The notes: generated by a model from the sequence alone, not told the origin. A stretch of DNA of 64,000 nt from Sternotherus odoratus (GCA_032164245.1 JAVMKO010000001.1:15413603-15477602), one strand, 5' to 3'. Shown: positions 20,963 through 32,205, counted from the stretch's first letter. A program made the numbers and translations.

Positions 20963-21829
20963 GGGACCCTGAAAACCACGCCCTATGTCATACTATGGAC
21001 TAACGCAGAGTAAAGCACAGTCCCAGTAAATGTTGAGAAGCCTTGTCTGGAATGATAATGTGTTGTTAAAAAGCATAATTCATCCACGGCCAATTCTGCT
21101 CCACTTGGTGTCATAGACGAGTGGCCTTTAGCAAGTTGTAAACACAGGAGGTCCGGTAGGAGAATCTTTATCACTGCATGACTCATCAGGTAGTACAGCT
21201 GCTGGCACAGATACCGGCTCCCCCATGGAGTGCTGAGTCAGGGGAAGCACAGGAAAGGCGCTTCTAGCCTGGCTTGTCTGATTGCACAGACATACACCTA
21301 TACATATTGCTGAGGCTAAGAAAAGAACAGAGGACCCGGCCCAAGCCACAGAGCTTCTCTGGTAAATGTAAACCCTCTGCGTGACTTATTTTAAACGGTG
21401 TTAAATGAGTTCAAGGGATTACAGTGCAAATGGGTTTGCTTTAGTTTACAGCAGGCCCTTATAGTGGAAGAAACTGTGTGCCCAGAGAGCAGTAAATATA
21501 AATATTAAATGTGGTTATTGGTTTGCTTTGTAACAGCTACCGTATGCTTATGTTTGTAGACTAATTTCACAAATTGCAAACCCTGTAATGTGCAATGCTT
21601 TCATAAACTAACTGTTCACGACACTAGAGAAGCGGAGTACAGTGGACAGATTTGGAGCTCAAAAATTCGCACAGACCGCAGGAAAGCTTGGAAACACTGG
21701 ATTCAATTGTGGCTGTTATGGGCCTTCTTTTATGTCAGAAAAACTCACCAACAGACAGAGCCTGGCCTAGGCCTTCCATCACAACAATACTTGGGTTTTA
21801 TATGTTGGATTGCACTTTCGAAGTCCATT
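20963..21829. other. no recognisable feature
   Basis: No exon or clear transposon. The line near 21313-21355 shares about 40 similar bases with 19078-19125 (both contain GACCCG...CAAGCCACA), which may be remnants of one unidentified repeat. Confidence 0.35.
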
Positions 21830-21910
21830 CATAGACTAGGATCCCATGGTGCTAGGTAGGTGCTGTACAAACACATAATAAAAATCTGGTCCTTGTCCCA
21901 AACTACTTGC
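21830..21910 (+). repeat. ancient amniote interspersed repeat fragment
   Basis: CCATGGTGCTAGGTAGGTGC followed by TGTACAAACACATAATAA matches the same old family as 19759-19856, in the opposite orientation. Confidence 0.45.
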
Positions 21911-21920
21911 AATCCACTAC

Positions 21921-22220
21921 TTGCCATGTCTCTACTTACTGGTAGATGGGAACTTCTGCGATCGATTCAGCATGTCTATTTAGCGGGTCTGGTGAAGACC
22001 CGCTAAGTCAATGGCAGAACGCTCTCTCCTCAACTCTGGTATTCCAGCTCTCCGAGAAGGGCAAGTGAAGTAAGCGAGCGAGTATCTCCCAGCGACACAG
22101 TGCGGAGTTGACACAGTGTGCTGTAGTCAACCTAAGTGACGTTGACTCCAGTTACATTATTCACGTAACTGGAGTAGCGTAACATAGGTCAACTTACCAC
22201 GGTAGTATGGACAAGGCCTG
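21921..22220. mobile_element. MITE of the TGTCTACACT type
   Basis: Contains ATCGATTCAGCATGTCTATT, TAGCGGGTCTGGTGAAGACC, and an internal small palindrome GTTACATTATTCACGTAACT. It ends TAGTATGGACAAGGCC. This is a family that I associate with turtle genomes. The two ends are imperfect inverted repeats. The target duplication is not clear. Confidence 0.55.
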
Positions 22221-23291
22221 TGTATAAGATTAGGCAATAGATGGATAGGGGCAGAAAGGGGAGCACAAAGAAACACTCCTGAAAGCTGCAAACTCTGACA
22301 TAGGATCATTCTAGAGGTAATCTAAGGGTTGGGACTCCAGCACCTATATTCTATACATACCTCTATAAGGGATAATCTTCATTTAGGATATGTGATGATA
22401 CACTCTCAGGCAGAATAAAGCTGCTTTTGCAGCATCAGTGTCTCCTGGCTCTCCCCAAAATGGGTTCAGAACATACAGTTTATCTATATTTAATGTAAGT
22501 ACTGTTTAATTGTAATTTATCATGTATTAATTACAATAGATTTGCACAGCATGTGACACTCACAGGATCTGACGTTCCAATCACAACAGTGTTATGTAGA
22601 TCGAGTCCCATTGACTTGGGTGAGGCATTGTGTGAAGATCCTGAAGCAGGACTGGGGACACAGAATGAGAGATTTTCCATGCATTGAAGGGTTTACTTTT
22701 GAATGACCTGCTCTTGTGCATGTTGCCATGTGAAGCAGGCCCAAGGTATGAGATCACTTGTGAGTAAAAACAGCTCAGATGAGTGTGATGGCAAGATCAA
22801 GCCATAAGATCTTTGGACTGTGAACCAGTGATCAGCATTTTGTTAATACAAGCCTTACAATAACTTCATACAGCTTATATTGGATCAGAGGACTGGTGCA
22901 CATTTCAGATCTGCAGGCCCTGTTTACAAGTAAGAGCCAACATCGCCCTTTTAGCCTCCAGCTTAGGAACATCAAGCTCATATTAACCTTTTTTACATAT
23001 TTTTGAGTACATGGTGGCTCAAGGATACAGTTACATGTGAGACTGAGATAAAAATCCTGAGCCTGATCTTGGCTCCAGCTATTCCTGCTCTGGAGAGGCA
23101 AAGAGGCCGTGAAGATGGCTGAATTTGAGAGCTGAATATTCTTCCAGCCTAGCGTGGCATAAATGGCACCCAACTCCTTGTAGTTCCAATGGCCCAGGGG
23201 ACATGGTCAGATAAGGTACATTAATACTAATCAGGTGCCGTAGAGAAACATAGTGCAGACTATCCCTGATTCAATGAGCTTACAGTCCAAG
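22221..23291. other. no recognisable feature
   Basis: Non-coding, unique-looking. Scraps of old repeat (GAGCTTACAGTCCAA at 23277) flank the MITE that follows. Confidence 0.35.
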
Positions 23292-23497
23292 TACAGTGGA
23301 ACCCCGCAATACCACATCCCGCAATACCGCGTCCCGCTATAGCTCAAATATGCTTATAGTGCAGGCGCGCAGGGCTCCCAATGGTGGCGGTGAGCAGCAC
23401 TTTGATGTGCCATGACCCCGCAATAACGTGACCCCGCTTTACCACGATCAGGTATTTTGGGCTCCCGATCGTCACGGTATTGCGGGGTCTGACTGTA
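23292..23497. mobile_element. Tigger/pogo-like MITE
   Basis: A 206-bp element with ends TACAGTGGAACCCCGCAATA and TATTGCGGGGTCTGACTGTA, inverted relative to each other with a few mismatches. The outer TA on each side fits the TA duplication of Tc1/mariner/pogo insertions. CCGCAATAACG-type words recur inside. It interrupts an older repeat whose halves (AGCTTACAGTCCAAG and GCTAAGATAACAGG) flank it. It has no coding capacity. Confidence 0.65.
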
Positions 23498-23555
23498 TAA
23501 GCTAAGATAACAGGTGAATAAGGAGTGGGCATGTTCTCCCTACATGGTCGGAAGC

Positions 23556-23975
23556 TCCAGGAAAGGCAAAGCTGCTTTTGTAGTGAGCCAGCCATTCCCA
23601 GTCCCTATTCAAGCCAAAATTAATTGTGTTAAATTTGCAAATGAATTTTAGTTCTGCAGTTTCTCTTCAAAGTCTGTTTCTGAAGGTTTTTTGTTCCTGG
23701 AATTGACACCTCCTCCTCAATTATTGGGAGAGGACTACATCCACCTTGATTGTATTGGCCCTGTCAACATTGGTTTTCCACTTGTGAGGTAATTGCCTTC
23801 TTTTCATGTGTCAGTATAACAATGCCTGCTTCTGTAATTTTTACTCCATGCATCTGAAGAAGTGAGGTTTTTACCCACGAAAGCTTATGCCCAAAAAAAT
23901 CTGTTAGTTTTTAAAGTGCCACTGGACTCCCTGCTGTTTTTGTGGATACAGACTAACACGGCTATCCCCTGATAC
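23556..23975 (+). mobile_element. Penelope-like element with inverted 5' segment
   Basis: The first part (about 23556-23697) is antisense to the 3' end of the Penelope coding region. It shares GCAAATGAATT..GTTCTGCAGT with the minus-strand element near 62645-62670. From about 23694 the orientation flips, and the sequence is sense: GACACCTCCTCCTCAATTAT, then CCCACGAAAGCTTATGCC, ending GACTAACACGGCTATCCCCT. Both parts meet at the same element coordinate (CCTGG), so about 140 bp has been precisely inverted, as in twin-priming events. It has no open frame. Confidence 0.65.
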
Positions 23976-25849
23976 TTTATCTAAGTAAGGGTAGCCATTT
24001 ATTGGTTTAATGAGGCAAGTTATGTAAATGATCTCAGGCAATTTATGAACCAGTCATGATTCATATTTGAAGATTGTCTATTCTATTAATAAATGTATTG
24101 AGCTTTTAAGGGTTTTGGTATTCACAAACCCTATGCAATCTTATTATGGGGAAACCAAATTCTCAAAGCTTTTAAGCTATAGTATGCTTCATACAAACTG
24201 TCTCTGTCTCGCACAGGAGCACACACATAAATGATTAATCTATATTTCCTTGGCACCATTAGAACTAAAACCAACCCAACTTTTATTTTAATAAAAATAA
24301 TAATTGATTTCAGTGTTTTTGCCCCCTCCATATTCCAGCATAGAACTTACCTGGCTGTATCGAGTGAGTCATGTGGTTCCAGGTTATTTTAGTGGTTTAA
24401 TACAATGGCCACTAAAACAGTGGGATAAAATGCATTTCTTCCTACACCTTAAAACACATGATTTTCTGGCTGAGTCCAGTATGGAAGCTAGCAGTCACAC
24501 AGCTATAATATTAAACAAGGCATCTTATTGCTATCAGCTCCAGGAAGGCATGTGAGGAATAGTCAAAGGGACTCACAAAGGATAAACATATACTTTGGTT
24601 TGTTGGCGTTTCTGTAGCAAGTTGATTTTTTACAGAGTGGAGTTTACCTATGGTAAAATGATGTTGCCATTAAAAACATAAGAGCACAAAATATTCATTT
24701 CCAAGGTAATTGCATCCATTCTGCAAGGCACTCAGTTTAATATACATCTACATTCTGAATTGTATTTACCTTCCAGAATTACCTCAGTGCTACAGAGGCA
24801 CCATTCATGCTGCCATATTTAAGGTAGGACAGTGCTTCCAACATAAACTTCAAATGTATATGACTCAGCTATACAATTTGGCGAGGAGTCGAAAGTAAAG
24901 TAGACACATGAAATCCCAGCCTTGGATGGATGTCTAAATAGACCCCTTGCAAAGCAGCTACAGATCTGCTTGTTTTACCATTTGATTGATTTGATTTTGA
25001 TATTTCCTGACATAAATGTTTCTGGGTTTTTTTCATGGAAGTGCAGCAGTAAAATGTGAGCTTGTGGGTAACATTTTGGGGGCTGTGCATTTACAAATCC
25101 ATCCACCGTAATCAATTTAGTTTAAAAAATGACTTGAGTAAAAAGGTGGCATTTTTACATATGAACCTGCTCACTGTACCCCCTCGCTTGAAGTGGTTTC
25201 CATCATATACAGGGTTTACAGTTTGGATCCGTGGTCTCAGCACCTCCACTATACAAACTGTCCCAGAGCCCCTGGATTACCGCATGTATTTAGTGACTAA
25301 ATTAAGTTACTTCTAATTTGTACTCCTACTAGCATAGATAAAAGAGCAAGATGGATTATATTCTCTTGCACAAGTGAAATCCTCCGTCGACTTTAGCTGG
25401 GTTCCACCAACATAAATGAGAAGCATTTGGCCATTAACATTGAAATAGCTTTTTTCTAAATTTCACAATCAAATATGCTATGTCCAGCCTTCCAGTTTAG
25501 TTCCAAACTTGTAGATAAAGTGATGGTGAAGGAATGACATTAATCCTATAGAATAGAAAAATGGATTTAAAGGGAAGATACAATATTTGTACTGAAATGA
25601 TGGCATTGTGCAAATTACTGTGCCTGCTGTCATAAATGTGGAAACAATAAAAGAGGTGTGATTACATTAAAGTTTTGACAACACTTTATTGGATAGAAAA
25701 TAAATGGGAAGCAAGTTCTGCATTCTGGATTTATGAGGTGGTCATTGAATACTTAATGAGATGTTAGCTGAAGCCCTTGAGTGATAAAATATATACAGAA
25801 TATTGCTCCATATGGTATAATGTAAATTTAAGATACATATGTAAGCACG
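23976..25849. other. no recognisable feature
   Basis: AT-rich. Several 60-86 codon chance frames have no domains. No transposon ends recognised. Confidence 0.4.
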
Positions 25850-26445
25850 TAGAGGATGTATTAGCAGAAGTATTGTAAGCGAGACACAAGAAGTAATTCT
25901 TCTGCACTATGCCGCATTGATTAGGCCTCAACTGGAGTACTGTGTCCAGTTTTGTGAGCCACATTTCAGGAAAGATATGGACAAATTGGAGAAAGTTCAG
26001 AGAGAGAAACAAAAAAGATTAAAGGTCTAGAAAACATGACCTATGAGGGAAGACTGAAAAAACTGGGTTTGTTTAGTTTTGAAAAGAGAAGATTGAGGGG
26101 GGCACATGATAAAAGTTTTCAAGTACATAAAAGGTCGTTACAAGGAGGAGGGAGAAGCATTGTTCTTCTTAACCTCTGAGGATAGGATGAGAAGCAATGG
26201 ACTTAAATTGCAGCAAGGGAGATTTAGGTTGGACATTAGGAAAAACTTCCTAACTGTCAGGGTGGTTAAGCACTGGAATAAATTGCCTCGGGGGGTTGTG
26301 AAATCTGCATCATTGGAGATTTTTAAGAGCAGGTTAGACAAAAACCTGTCAGGACTGGTCTAGATAATACTTAGTTCTGCCACAAGTGCAGGGGACTGGA
26401 CTAGATGACCTCTCGAGGTCCCTTCCAGTTCTATGATTCGATGAA
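25850..26445 (+). mobile_element. CR1 LINE 3' end, 5'-truncated
   Basis: Sense CR1. It covers the end of ORF2 (reading RPQLEYCVQF-like at 25925-25960, then [20 protein letters not shown] at about 26217-26276), a short 3' UTR (CTGGACTAGATGACCTCTCG), and the octamer tail TTCTATGATTCGATG near 26430-26443. A decayed terminal stretch is open at 26106-26363. RT catalytic motifs are lost to truncation. Confidence 0.85.
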
Positions 26446-26454
26446 ATTGTTCTA

Positions 26455-26647
26455 ATGGTTAAGTATTTCTCACTATTAAAAATGTATGCCTTATTTGCAG
26501 TCTGAATTTGTCTAGTTTCTACTTCCATCTATTGGATTGCGTTATAGCTTTCTCTGACATACTGAAAGGCTCATTATTAAATATTTGTCCCTTATGCAGA
26601 TATGTACAGACTGTAATGAGGTCTGTGATAGAGGAGGGTCAGGGAGC
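26455..26647 (-). mobile_element. CR1 LINE fragment, opposite orientation
   Basis: Antisense CR1 3'-region sequence (CAGTCTGAATTTGTCTAGTT, TATTTGTCCCTTATGCAG). It is the same kind of segment as 29820-29935. It lies tail-to-tail with the sense copy that ends 10 bp earlier and stops where the LTR begins. Confidence 0.6.
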
Positions 26648-27286
26648 TGTGGCAGAGTGCTTGAGGGGAGATATATTAACTCAAGGCTCATTAGGGCATG
26701 GAACCCTGTAGACTAGGGAAGCAGGCAGCAGGTTAATTGGAGCACCTGCTGTCAATTAAGGCCTTAATAAAAAAAACCCTACTTCAGGTGGACAGGGGAG
26801 GGAGTTTGGAAGGAGTCTGGAGGAGTTGGAGCAGTGAGCAGTTTAGAGGAGTTGGAGCGGTGAGCAGTTTGGAGGAGTTGGAGCACTGAGCAGCTTGGAG
26901 GAGTTGGTGCAGAAAGCAGTTTGGAGGAAAGCAGAGCAGAGTTTGGAGAAGTGCTGTGGTGAGCTAAGAAAGACCCAGACCCTAGGTAAAGGAACACCTG
27001 GCTTGTGCAGAGAGAGGACGGGAAGCCCCCACAAGCTGAAGTGTAGGAGAGGGAAGTAGCCCAGGGGAAGGAATAGCTAATCCAAGTGGATTACCTCTAT
27101 CCTCAGGGCCCCTGGGCTGGGACCCGGAGTAGAGGGTGGGCCTGGGTCCCTCTTTCTCCACTTCTCCCCTCTAGGATACTAGTGGGACAGTTAATACCCT
27201 ATTCAGGGGCAGAAATAGGCTCCCTGAATCCCTCACAAGAAGAGAAAGCACAGGACCCATCAATATAGTGCCGGAAATTTGCCACA
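26648..27286 (+). mobile_element. probable solo LTR
   Basis: Begins TGTGGCAGAG and ends TTTGCCACA, giving TGTGGCA/TGCCACA terminal inverted repeats as expected of an LTR. A TATA-like CCTTAATAAAAA lies near 26762-26773. Downstream, a 24-bp unit GGAGGAGTTGGAGC followed by a GTGAGCAG word repeats about four times (26817-26915). Flanking bases do not show a clear 4-6 bp duplication. No internal gag/pol is present, so this is a solo LTR or fragment of an unassigned LTR retrotransposon. Confidence 0.55.
26817..26940. repeat. short tandem array inside LTR
   Basis: Four to five imperfect copies of a roughly 24-bp unit built on GAGTTGGAGCAGTGAGCAG. Short Ser/Pro-rich frames on the minus strand come from this array. 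Confidence 0.7.
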
Positions 27287-27420
27287 GGTCACATGATTGG
27301 AGGTTTTTAGGAGTAGGTTGGGCCTGGCAGTGATGGTCTAGATTGATTTGGTCATGCCTCAGTGAAGAGGGCTGGACTTGACTCCTTAAGATCCCTTCCA
27401 GCCTTACATTTGTTTATATA
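27287..27420 (+). mobile_element. CR1 LINE 3' end fragment
   Basis: GGTTGGGCCTGGCAGTGATG and AGATCCCTTCCAGCCTTACA are the CR1 3' UTR and terminus in sense orientation. About 130 bp remain. It begins at the LTR boundary, so the LTR may have landed between or within CR1 copies. Confidence 0.6.
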
Positions 27421-27714
27421 TAAAATGGAGTGCAAGTTTTATGGAATTTGGTTTAGGCTAAGACTAATGTAGCTTGCAGAAGCCTGCAAATGTCATGTAT
27501 TACCACAGTATTTGCAAGAGCGCCATATATGAAAGCTGTCTGTGACATCTCTAGCCTTCAATGTAAAACACTTGAAGTGGTGGCATTGTATCAACCACAC
27601 AAACCTTTGGGAGTCTCATCTGAATTTTACATTAGGCTTATCTCAAACTGTTTCATATTTTCAGAGGTAAAATCCTAGCGTTCTCATGCTAGTAGCCCTT
27701 CAGACTCACTATGT
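27421..27714. other. no recognisable feature
   Basis: Short unique interval without an exon. Confidence 0.35.
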
Positions 27715-27840
27715 CCTAATGTTTAGGATGCTGGAGTTGAAATCAGTAGACCTTGGTTCTTATCTCTGCTATTTCACTGACTGGCTGTGAAAGCTGGAGC
27801 AAGTCACTCCACCTCTCTGCCTCTGTTTCCTCTCCCAGCC
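27715..27840 (+). repeat. ancient MIR-like SINE fragment
   Basis: AGTAGACCTTGGTTCTTATC and GCAAGTCACTCCACCTCTCT followed by GCCTCTGTTTCC match the conserved core of MIR/CORE-SINE type repeats (...GACCTTGGGCAAGTCACTT...TCAGTTTCC). Confidence 0.6.
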
Positions 27841-27994
27841 TTTGTCTGTTCTAGACTAAAAAATCTCTGGGGCTGTGCAGAGGTGAATTTTCACCGCAAT
27901 ACAATTAAAATCTGTTTTCCATCTGCCCACCAACCTTTTCAGGAAGATGGGGGATCCCAAGCATACGGAATGTTGATTTATAACGAAACAAAAA
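27841..27994. other. no recognisable feature
   Basis: Short interval, nothing identified. Confidence 0.3.
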
Positions 27995-28220
27995 TACTAA
28001 CCTATATTGCACCTTCCATCAGAACATCTTGGAGCTTTACAAGCATGAAAGGTTTTTAGTCTCATGACATGTCTGGTAGGTAGATAAACATCAGCATTTC
28101 ACAGATAGGGAAACTGAGATACAGATAATTTGTCTGATTGATCTAAGTTCACACAGGGCATCTGTTGCAAAGCCAAAAGGAGCACACAGGTCTCTTTATT
28201 CCCAATCATGTGCTTTTATT
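27995..28220 (-). repeat. ancient MIR-like SINE/LINE tail, antisense
   Basis: AACCTATATTGCACCTTCC, TCTTGGAGCTTTACAAGC and CAGATAGGGAAACTGAGATA followed by a TCACACAGGGCAT word are the antisense form of the same old family. The order fits one degraded copy. Confidence 0.5.
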
Positions 28221-29690
28221 ATAGGACCAGAAAGAAGCGGATAAGAGTGGTCCTAGTGAAAATCTGTTACAGGGTAGAATTCACCAGAATACAGAGACTG
28301 CTTCAGGTCCTATACATAACTGCTTCAGGTTTTATGTAACAAGCTCTTACCATCCTTGTTAGTATTTTGCCTGGAGTTTAATTAGTTCTACCCTAGTGGA
28401 GTTTTTCTGCGAATAGAATGGCTTCACTTCAAAACATCTTGCTTCAGTAAAAAATTAACACAGCGATGAAGACCCTGAAGATTATTGAACTGAGTCTGCC
28501 CTTTCCACATGTATTATAACACACTTATCCCTACTACACACACTGTGTTCTGTAGATGGTACCATGTTTATAGTCTAGTGAGACAGGGTAGGTTGCTTAC
28601 AAGTGATATTTGTGCCACTGTTCTGGCACGGCCAACATGTCTTTTAATAGAAGATGACAGTGTTGGAGAAAACACCCTTTTTTAGAGTTAGCTCATCTGC
28701 TGGACTACCATGTGGGTGAGGGATGATGCAATGCTGACTAATGCTGTGCAGAAGCATGGAAAACACTAAGAAAACTGAAATAGACTGGATTTAAGTCATT
28801 TCCTTTACTTCTATATCATAAGAATTTTATCCTCCCAACCATTCCATTGTCCAAACTTAGGTTTTCTTACCTCTGCTCCTTACTGTTCCCTTTTATTTTG
28901 TGTATATATTATGTTCAGTGATTTTTACTTGCTTTTCTTTACTTTGATTTGAAACTGGAACCTTCAATGGCTTTAAAGCTAGAAAAATAATTTGAAAATG
29001 CCACTGTCAAGGCATGTCTAAGTGATCTAACCATTGTCCCCTAACTTTTGTGCTTATCGTGTTTGAGTGGAAAATACCCACAGGTTGGGCTATCAAGGGC
29101 CTAATCCTTCTCCCACTGCAGTCAAGGGAGAAGAGATCCAGTTGCACTAAAAACCATACCTGCCTCATTTTACGGATCCATTGTGCAATATTCCCATTCA
29201 AAGTAGATCACAAAGATTACATGGCAACACGTTTCCTAATGTGTGTGTGTGGTTTTGTTTATATATTTTTTTCCATTTAGCAATGGCTTGCTGGATGGTC
29301 CTCTACACTGCTGCACTCTTTTCTTCCCAGCTATCCTGCTTCTGCACCAGGAGAATAGACACAAAAGCTGGAGATCAGCTGGGAAAACAATGAGATGATG
29401 GTGCCAGTCTTTAGAGAAATGAAACAGCAGAAGATAGCACATTTTAATATTAAATTGTAGTGCAATTGATATAACTGTACATTTCCCCTTTGTCTAAGAC
29501 TAGTTCTCCTTATACTTTCTTTTTTCCTCCTTATCTGGCTAGCTCTGTCCTGTCACCATAGTTTCTTCCTGCCTCCTTAGATTAAAGATTCCTCCCTCCC
29601 TCCCACAGCTCTCTTCTAGGAAGCAGCAGATATTGTATTATTATATCTCATCGATTCCAGAGCCCTTTTGTATGGGGCTACTCACAGATT
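28221..29690. other. no recognisable feature
   Basis: Unique-looking, AT-rich sequence. Small frames have no domain. Confidence 0.4.
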
Positions 29691-30004
29691 CTAGTATGTC
29701 CTCCTGTACAACATAGGCCAAAGAATGTCCCAAAAGTAATTCCTAATCTTTTAGAACAACATCCAGTCTTTTCAGTGATTGTCCGCTATAATCCACTATA
29801 AATTGTTCTGGTTAAAAATTCATGCCTTATTTCTAGTCTGAATTTGTCTAGCTTCAACTTTCTGTCACTGGATTAGGTTGCACCTTTCTTTGCTAGATTG
29901 AAGAGCCCATTACTAAATATTTGTTCCCTGGTTAGGTACTTACAGATTGTAATCAAGTCACACCTCAACTTTCTCACTATTAAACTAAATAGATGGAACT
30001 TATT

Positions 30005-30498
30005 GAGTCTGTGGCAGGGCTGGGGTGAAACCCCTAGAATGCCCTGCTTCTGCAGGTTAAACCCTGCTTGCTGGCAGGAGGCCCAGGGGCAGGAGCTAAC
30101 AGTAGCCAGCAGGAAGCCCTAATTAGGGCTAGAGCACAGCGCCAGGCTGGGCTAAATGGCAGCAACTGGGGCTGGGAGCTCAGAAGGCTAGAAAAGCCCT
30201 GACTCATAGTCAGTTGGGGGCGGGGCGGGGCGGGACGGGACGGGACGGGACGGGAAGGTGGCAAGCAACAGGAGGTTGCTACACTGTCTCTTTGCTGCAA
30301 GCAAGGTGCCTGAGGGCCTAGTAACCAAGAAAGTGGAGTAACTGTCAGGAGTTTTAGGGGAGCACTGTTTGTTGCACTGAAGCCAAGAGATAAGCACTGT
30401 AAATAAAGGACACTTGGGTGAAACACTGTGGAAGGGTGTAAAGACCTTTATTGTTACTAACCAGAATACAGGACAGGTGTGGACCCTGTGACAGAGTC
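30005..30498 (+). mobile_element. solo LTR with 5-bp target duplication
   Basis: The 484-bp LTR (30010-30493) starts TGTGGCAGGG and ends CCCTGTGACA. GAGTC occurs immediately before it (30005-30009) and after it (30494-30498), a perfect 5-bp target duplication. A polyadenylation signal AATAAA lies at 30402-30407, so transcription is rightward. A GC pentanucleotide array (GGGGC then GGGAC) lies at 30216-30257 in the U3 side. It inserted into an older CR1. No internal retroviral region remains, so it formed by recombination between LTRs. Confidence 0.8.
30216..30257. repeat. (GGGGC)n(GGGAC)n pentanucleotide array
   Basis: Three GGGGC units followed by about four GGGAC units inside the LTR. The two unit types suggest one point change that then expanded. 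Confidence 0.85.
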
Positions 30499-31428
30499 CA
30501 TCAGTATAAGGCATGTTTTCTAAGTCTTTAATCAGTCTCATGGCTCTTCTCTGAACCCGCTCCTATTTATCAACATCCTTCCTGAACACTGGGCACCAGA
30601 ATTTGTCTCAGTATTCCAGCAGTGGTCACACCCATGCTAAATACAGAGGTAAAATAATCTCTTAACTACTACTCAAGATTCTCCTGCTTGTGTATCCTAA
30701 AATCACATTAGCCCTTTAGACTACAGTGTTGCACTGGGAGCTCATGTTCAGCTGACTATCCACCATTACTCACAAATCTTTTTCAGAGTGATTGCTTCCC
30801 ATGGCCTACATTCTTTGTTCCTAGATGCATACATTTACATATAATCATATTGAAATGAATATGTTTGCTTGCACTTGCTTACCAAGCAACAGTTACCATG
30901 TCCACTGCATTATTTACCACTACATCAATTTTTTTTTGACTGCTGCAAACTTTATCAATGATTATTTTTATGTTTTCTTTCAGATCATTTAATAAAAATG
31001 TTAATAGCATAGGGCCAAGAATGAATCCCTGAAGAATTCACTAGCAACACGCCTGGTCAATGGTGATTCCCCATGTACAATTGCATTTTGAGACCTCTCA
31101 GTTAACCAGCTTTTATCCATTTAATGTGTGCCACCATAATTTCATATTGTTGTAGTTTTCTAATCAAAAATGCTGTGCGGCACCAAGTTAAATAACTTAT
31201 AGAAGTCTAAATACATTACATCAATACTGTTATCTTTATCAACCAAATTTATATTCTGATTAAAAAAGAAGATCTCAAGTTGATTTGACACAATCTGTTT
31301 TCCATGAACCCATATTGATTGGTGTTAATTATATTACCTGCAGGTAACTTCTTTCTGCTGCCTACTGGTGCTCTTCCTGCTGGCCACAACCACTTAGAGG
31401 GGAATCATAGGTAGCCACCTTATGCTAG

Positions 31429-31640
31429 CGTGTCCAGATGTCCCAATTTTATAGGAGTGACAAAGTCTTTAAGGCGCCACAGGATTCTTTGTCACTTCTG
31501 CAATTCCAGACAAACACGGCTACCTCTGATTCTTGACAATTTTATAGGGACAGTTCTGAATTTTGGAGCTTTTTCTTACATAGGCACCTATTACCCCTAC
31601 CCCCATCCTGATTTTTCACACTTGCTATCTGGTCACCCCC
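31429..31640. mobile_element. hAT-type MITE (GACCAGATGTCCC family) split by Penelope fragment
   Basis: Starts GTGTCCAGATGTCCCAATTT and ends CACACTTGCTATCTGGTCAC. The same ends are seen intact at 60905-61027. The copy is interrupted at 31456-31536 by an 81-bp Penelope-like tail flanked by a 12-bp duplication of the MITE sequence. Confidence 0.65.
31444..31548 (+). mobile_element. short Penelope-like tail insertion with 12-bp target duplication
   Basis: The 81-bp insert (31456-31536) contains GTCTTTAAGGCGCCACAGGA and ends GACAAACACGGCTACCTCTG plus ATTCTTGA, matching the Penelope terminal module. CAATTTTATAGG flanks it perfectly at 31444-31455 and 31537-31548. Taken together, this is the clearest evidence in the window that the short CTAACACGGCT tails are mobile 3' ends and not independent MITEs. 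Confidence 0.8.
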
Positions 31641-31990
31641 CACTTCACCAAAGAGGTGGGGCTTCTGGCAGGGGGGTGAGGAGGGCTAGGTCTCAGGGCC
31701 CTACCTGTCTAGCTTTTTAAAGGTTCTCAATAATTCTCACTGCACTTTGCACACTTCATGTAATGTTTTGCCATAACATGGCTGTTTCCATATGTTCAGA
31801 CTGCAGAGCAACTACCTGAATTCTTACACAGTGCTTCAGTCTGGACTGTTAGTCATAAACTGGCCCCTGAGGGGGGAATTTACAATGGAAACTAATCAAT
31901 CTCACCATGCTACCAAAAAGGGAACTGAAGTTGTAGTAGTTATGACTGCTTCTCACTAGTTCTAGGGCACTGCTGTTTTAACAGACTAGA
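31641..31990. other. no recognisable feature
   Basis: Nothing identified. Confidence 0.35.
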
Positions 31991-32205
31991 GAGACAGGGC
32001 AATTTAATGGCTTGGGTGCTGCACTTGGGCTCTGTTCCTGGTTCTCATTAACCTGCTGTCTGACCTTAGGCAAATAGCTTCACTGCTCTGTGACTCCGTT
32101 TCCCCTCCATTGGTCTATTTAAAGTGTAAGCTCTACAGGATAGGTCTCCTACTATGTGTTTCTACAGCATCAGGCACTACAGTGCTACCAGAATATAAAT
32201 AAACC
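31991..32205 (+). repeat. ancient MIR-like SINE with old tail
   Basis: GGGCTCTGTTCCTGGTTCTC, GACCTTAGGCAAATAGCTTC and GTGACTCCGTTTCCCC match the MIR-like core. GTAAGCTCTACAGGATAGG and CAGCATCAGGCACTACAGTG match the adjoining old amniote repeat. Confidence 0.55.

Larger units (their letters stand above)
29695..31335 (-). mobile_element. old CR1 LINE with RT region, split by a solo LTR
   Basis: In antisense, the 3' region (29695-30004) and the RT region (30499-31335) flank an inserted LTR. Translating the minus strand of about 30985-31030 gives a broken QGFILGPMLL, the degraded QGSVLGP motif, so the RT core was once present. Many stops make it non-functional. The 3' side CCTCCTGTACAACATAGGCC fits the CR1 3' UTR. 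It is older than the CR1 at 8891-10862. Confidence 0.75.

Noticed and set aside
19078..21355. Direct repeats at 19078 and 21313 as LTRs of one element
   Set aside because: Only about 40 bp are similar, and sequences on both sides diverge at once.
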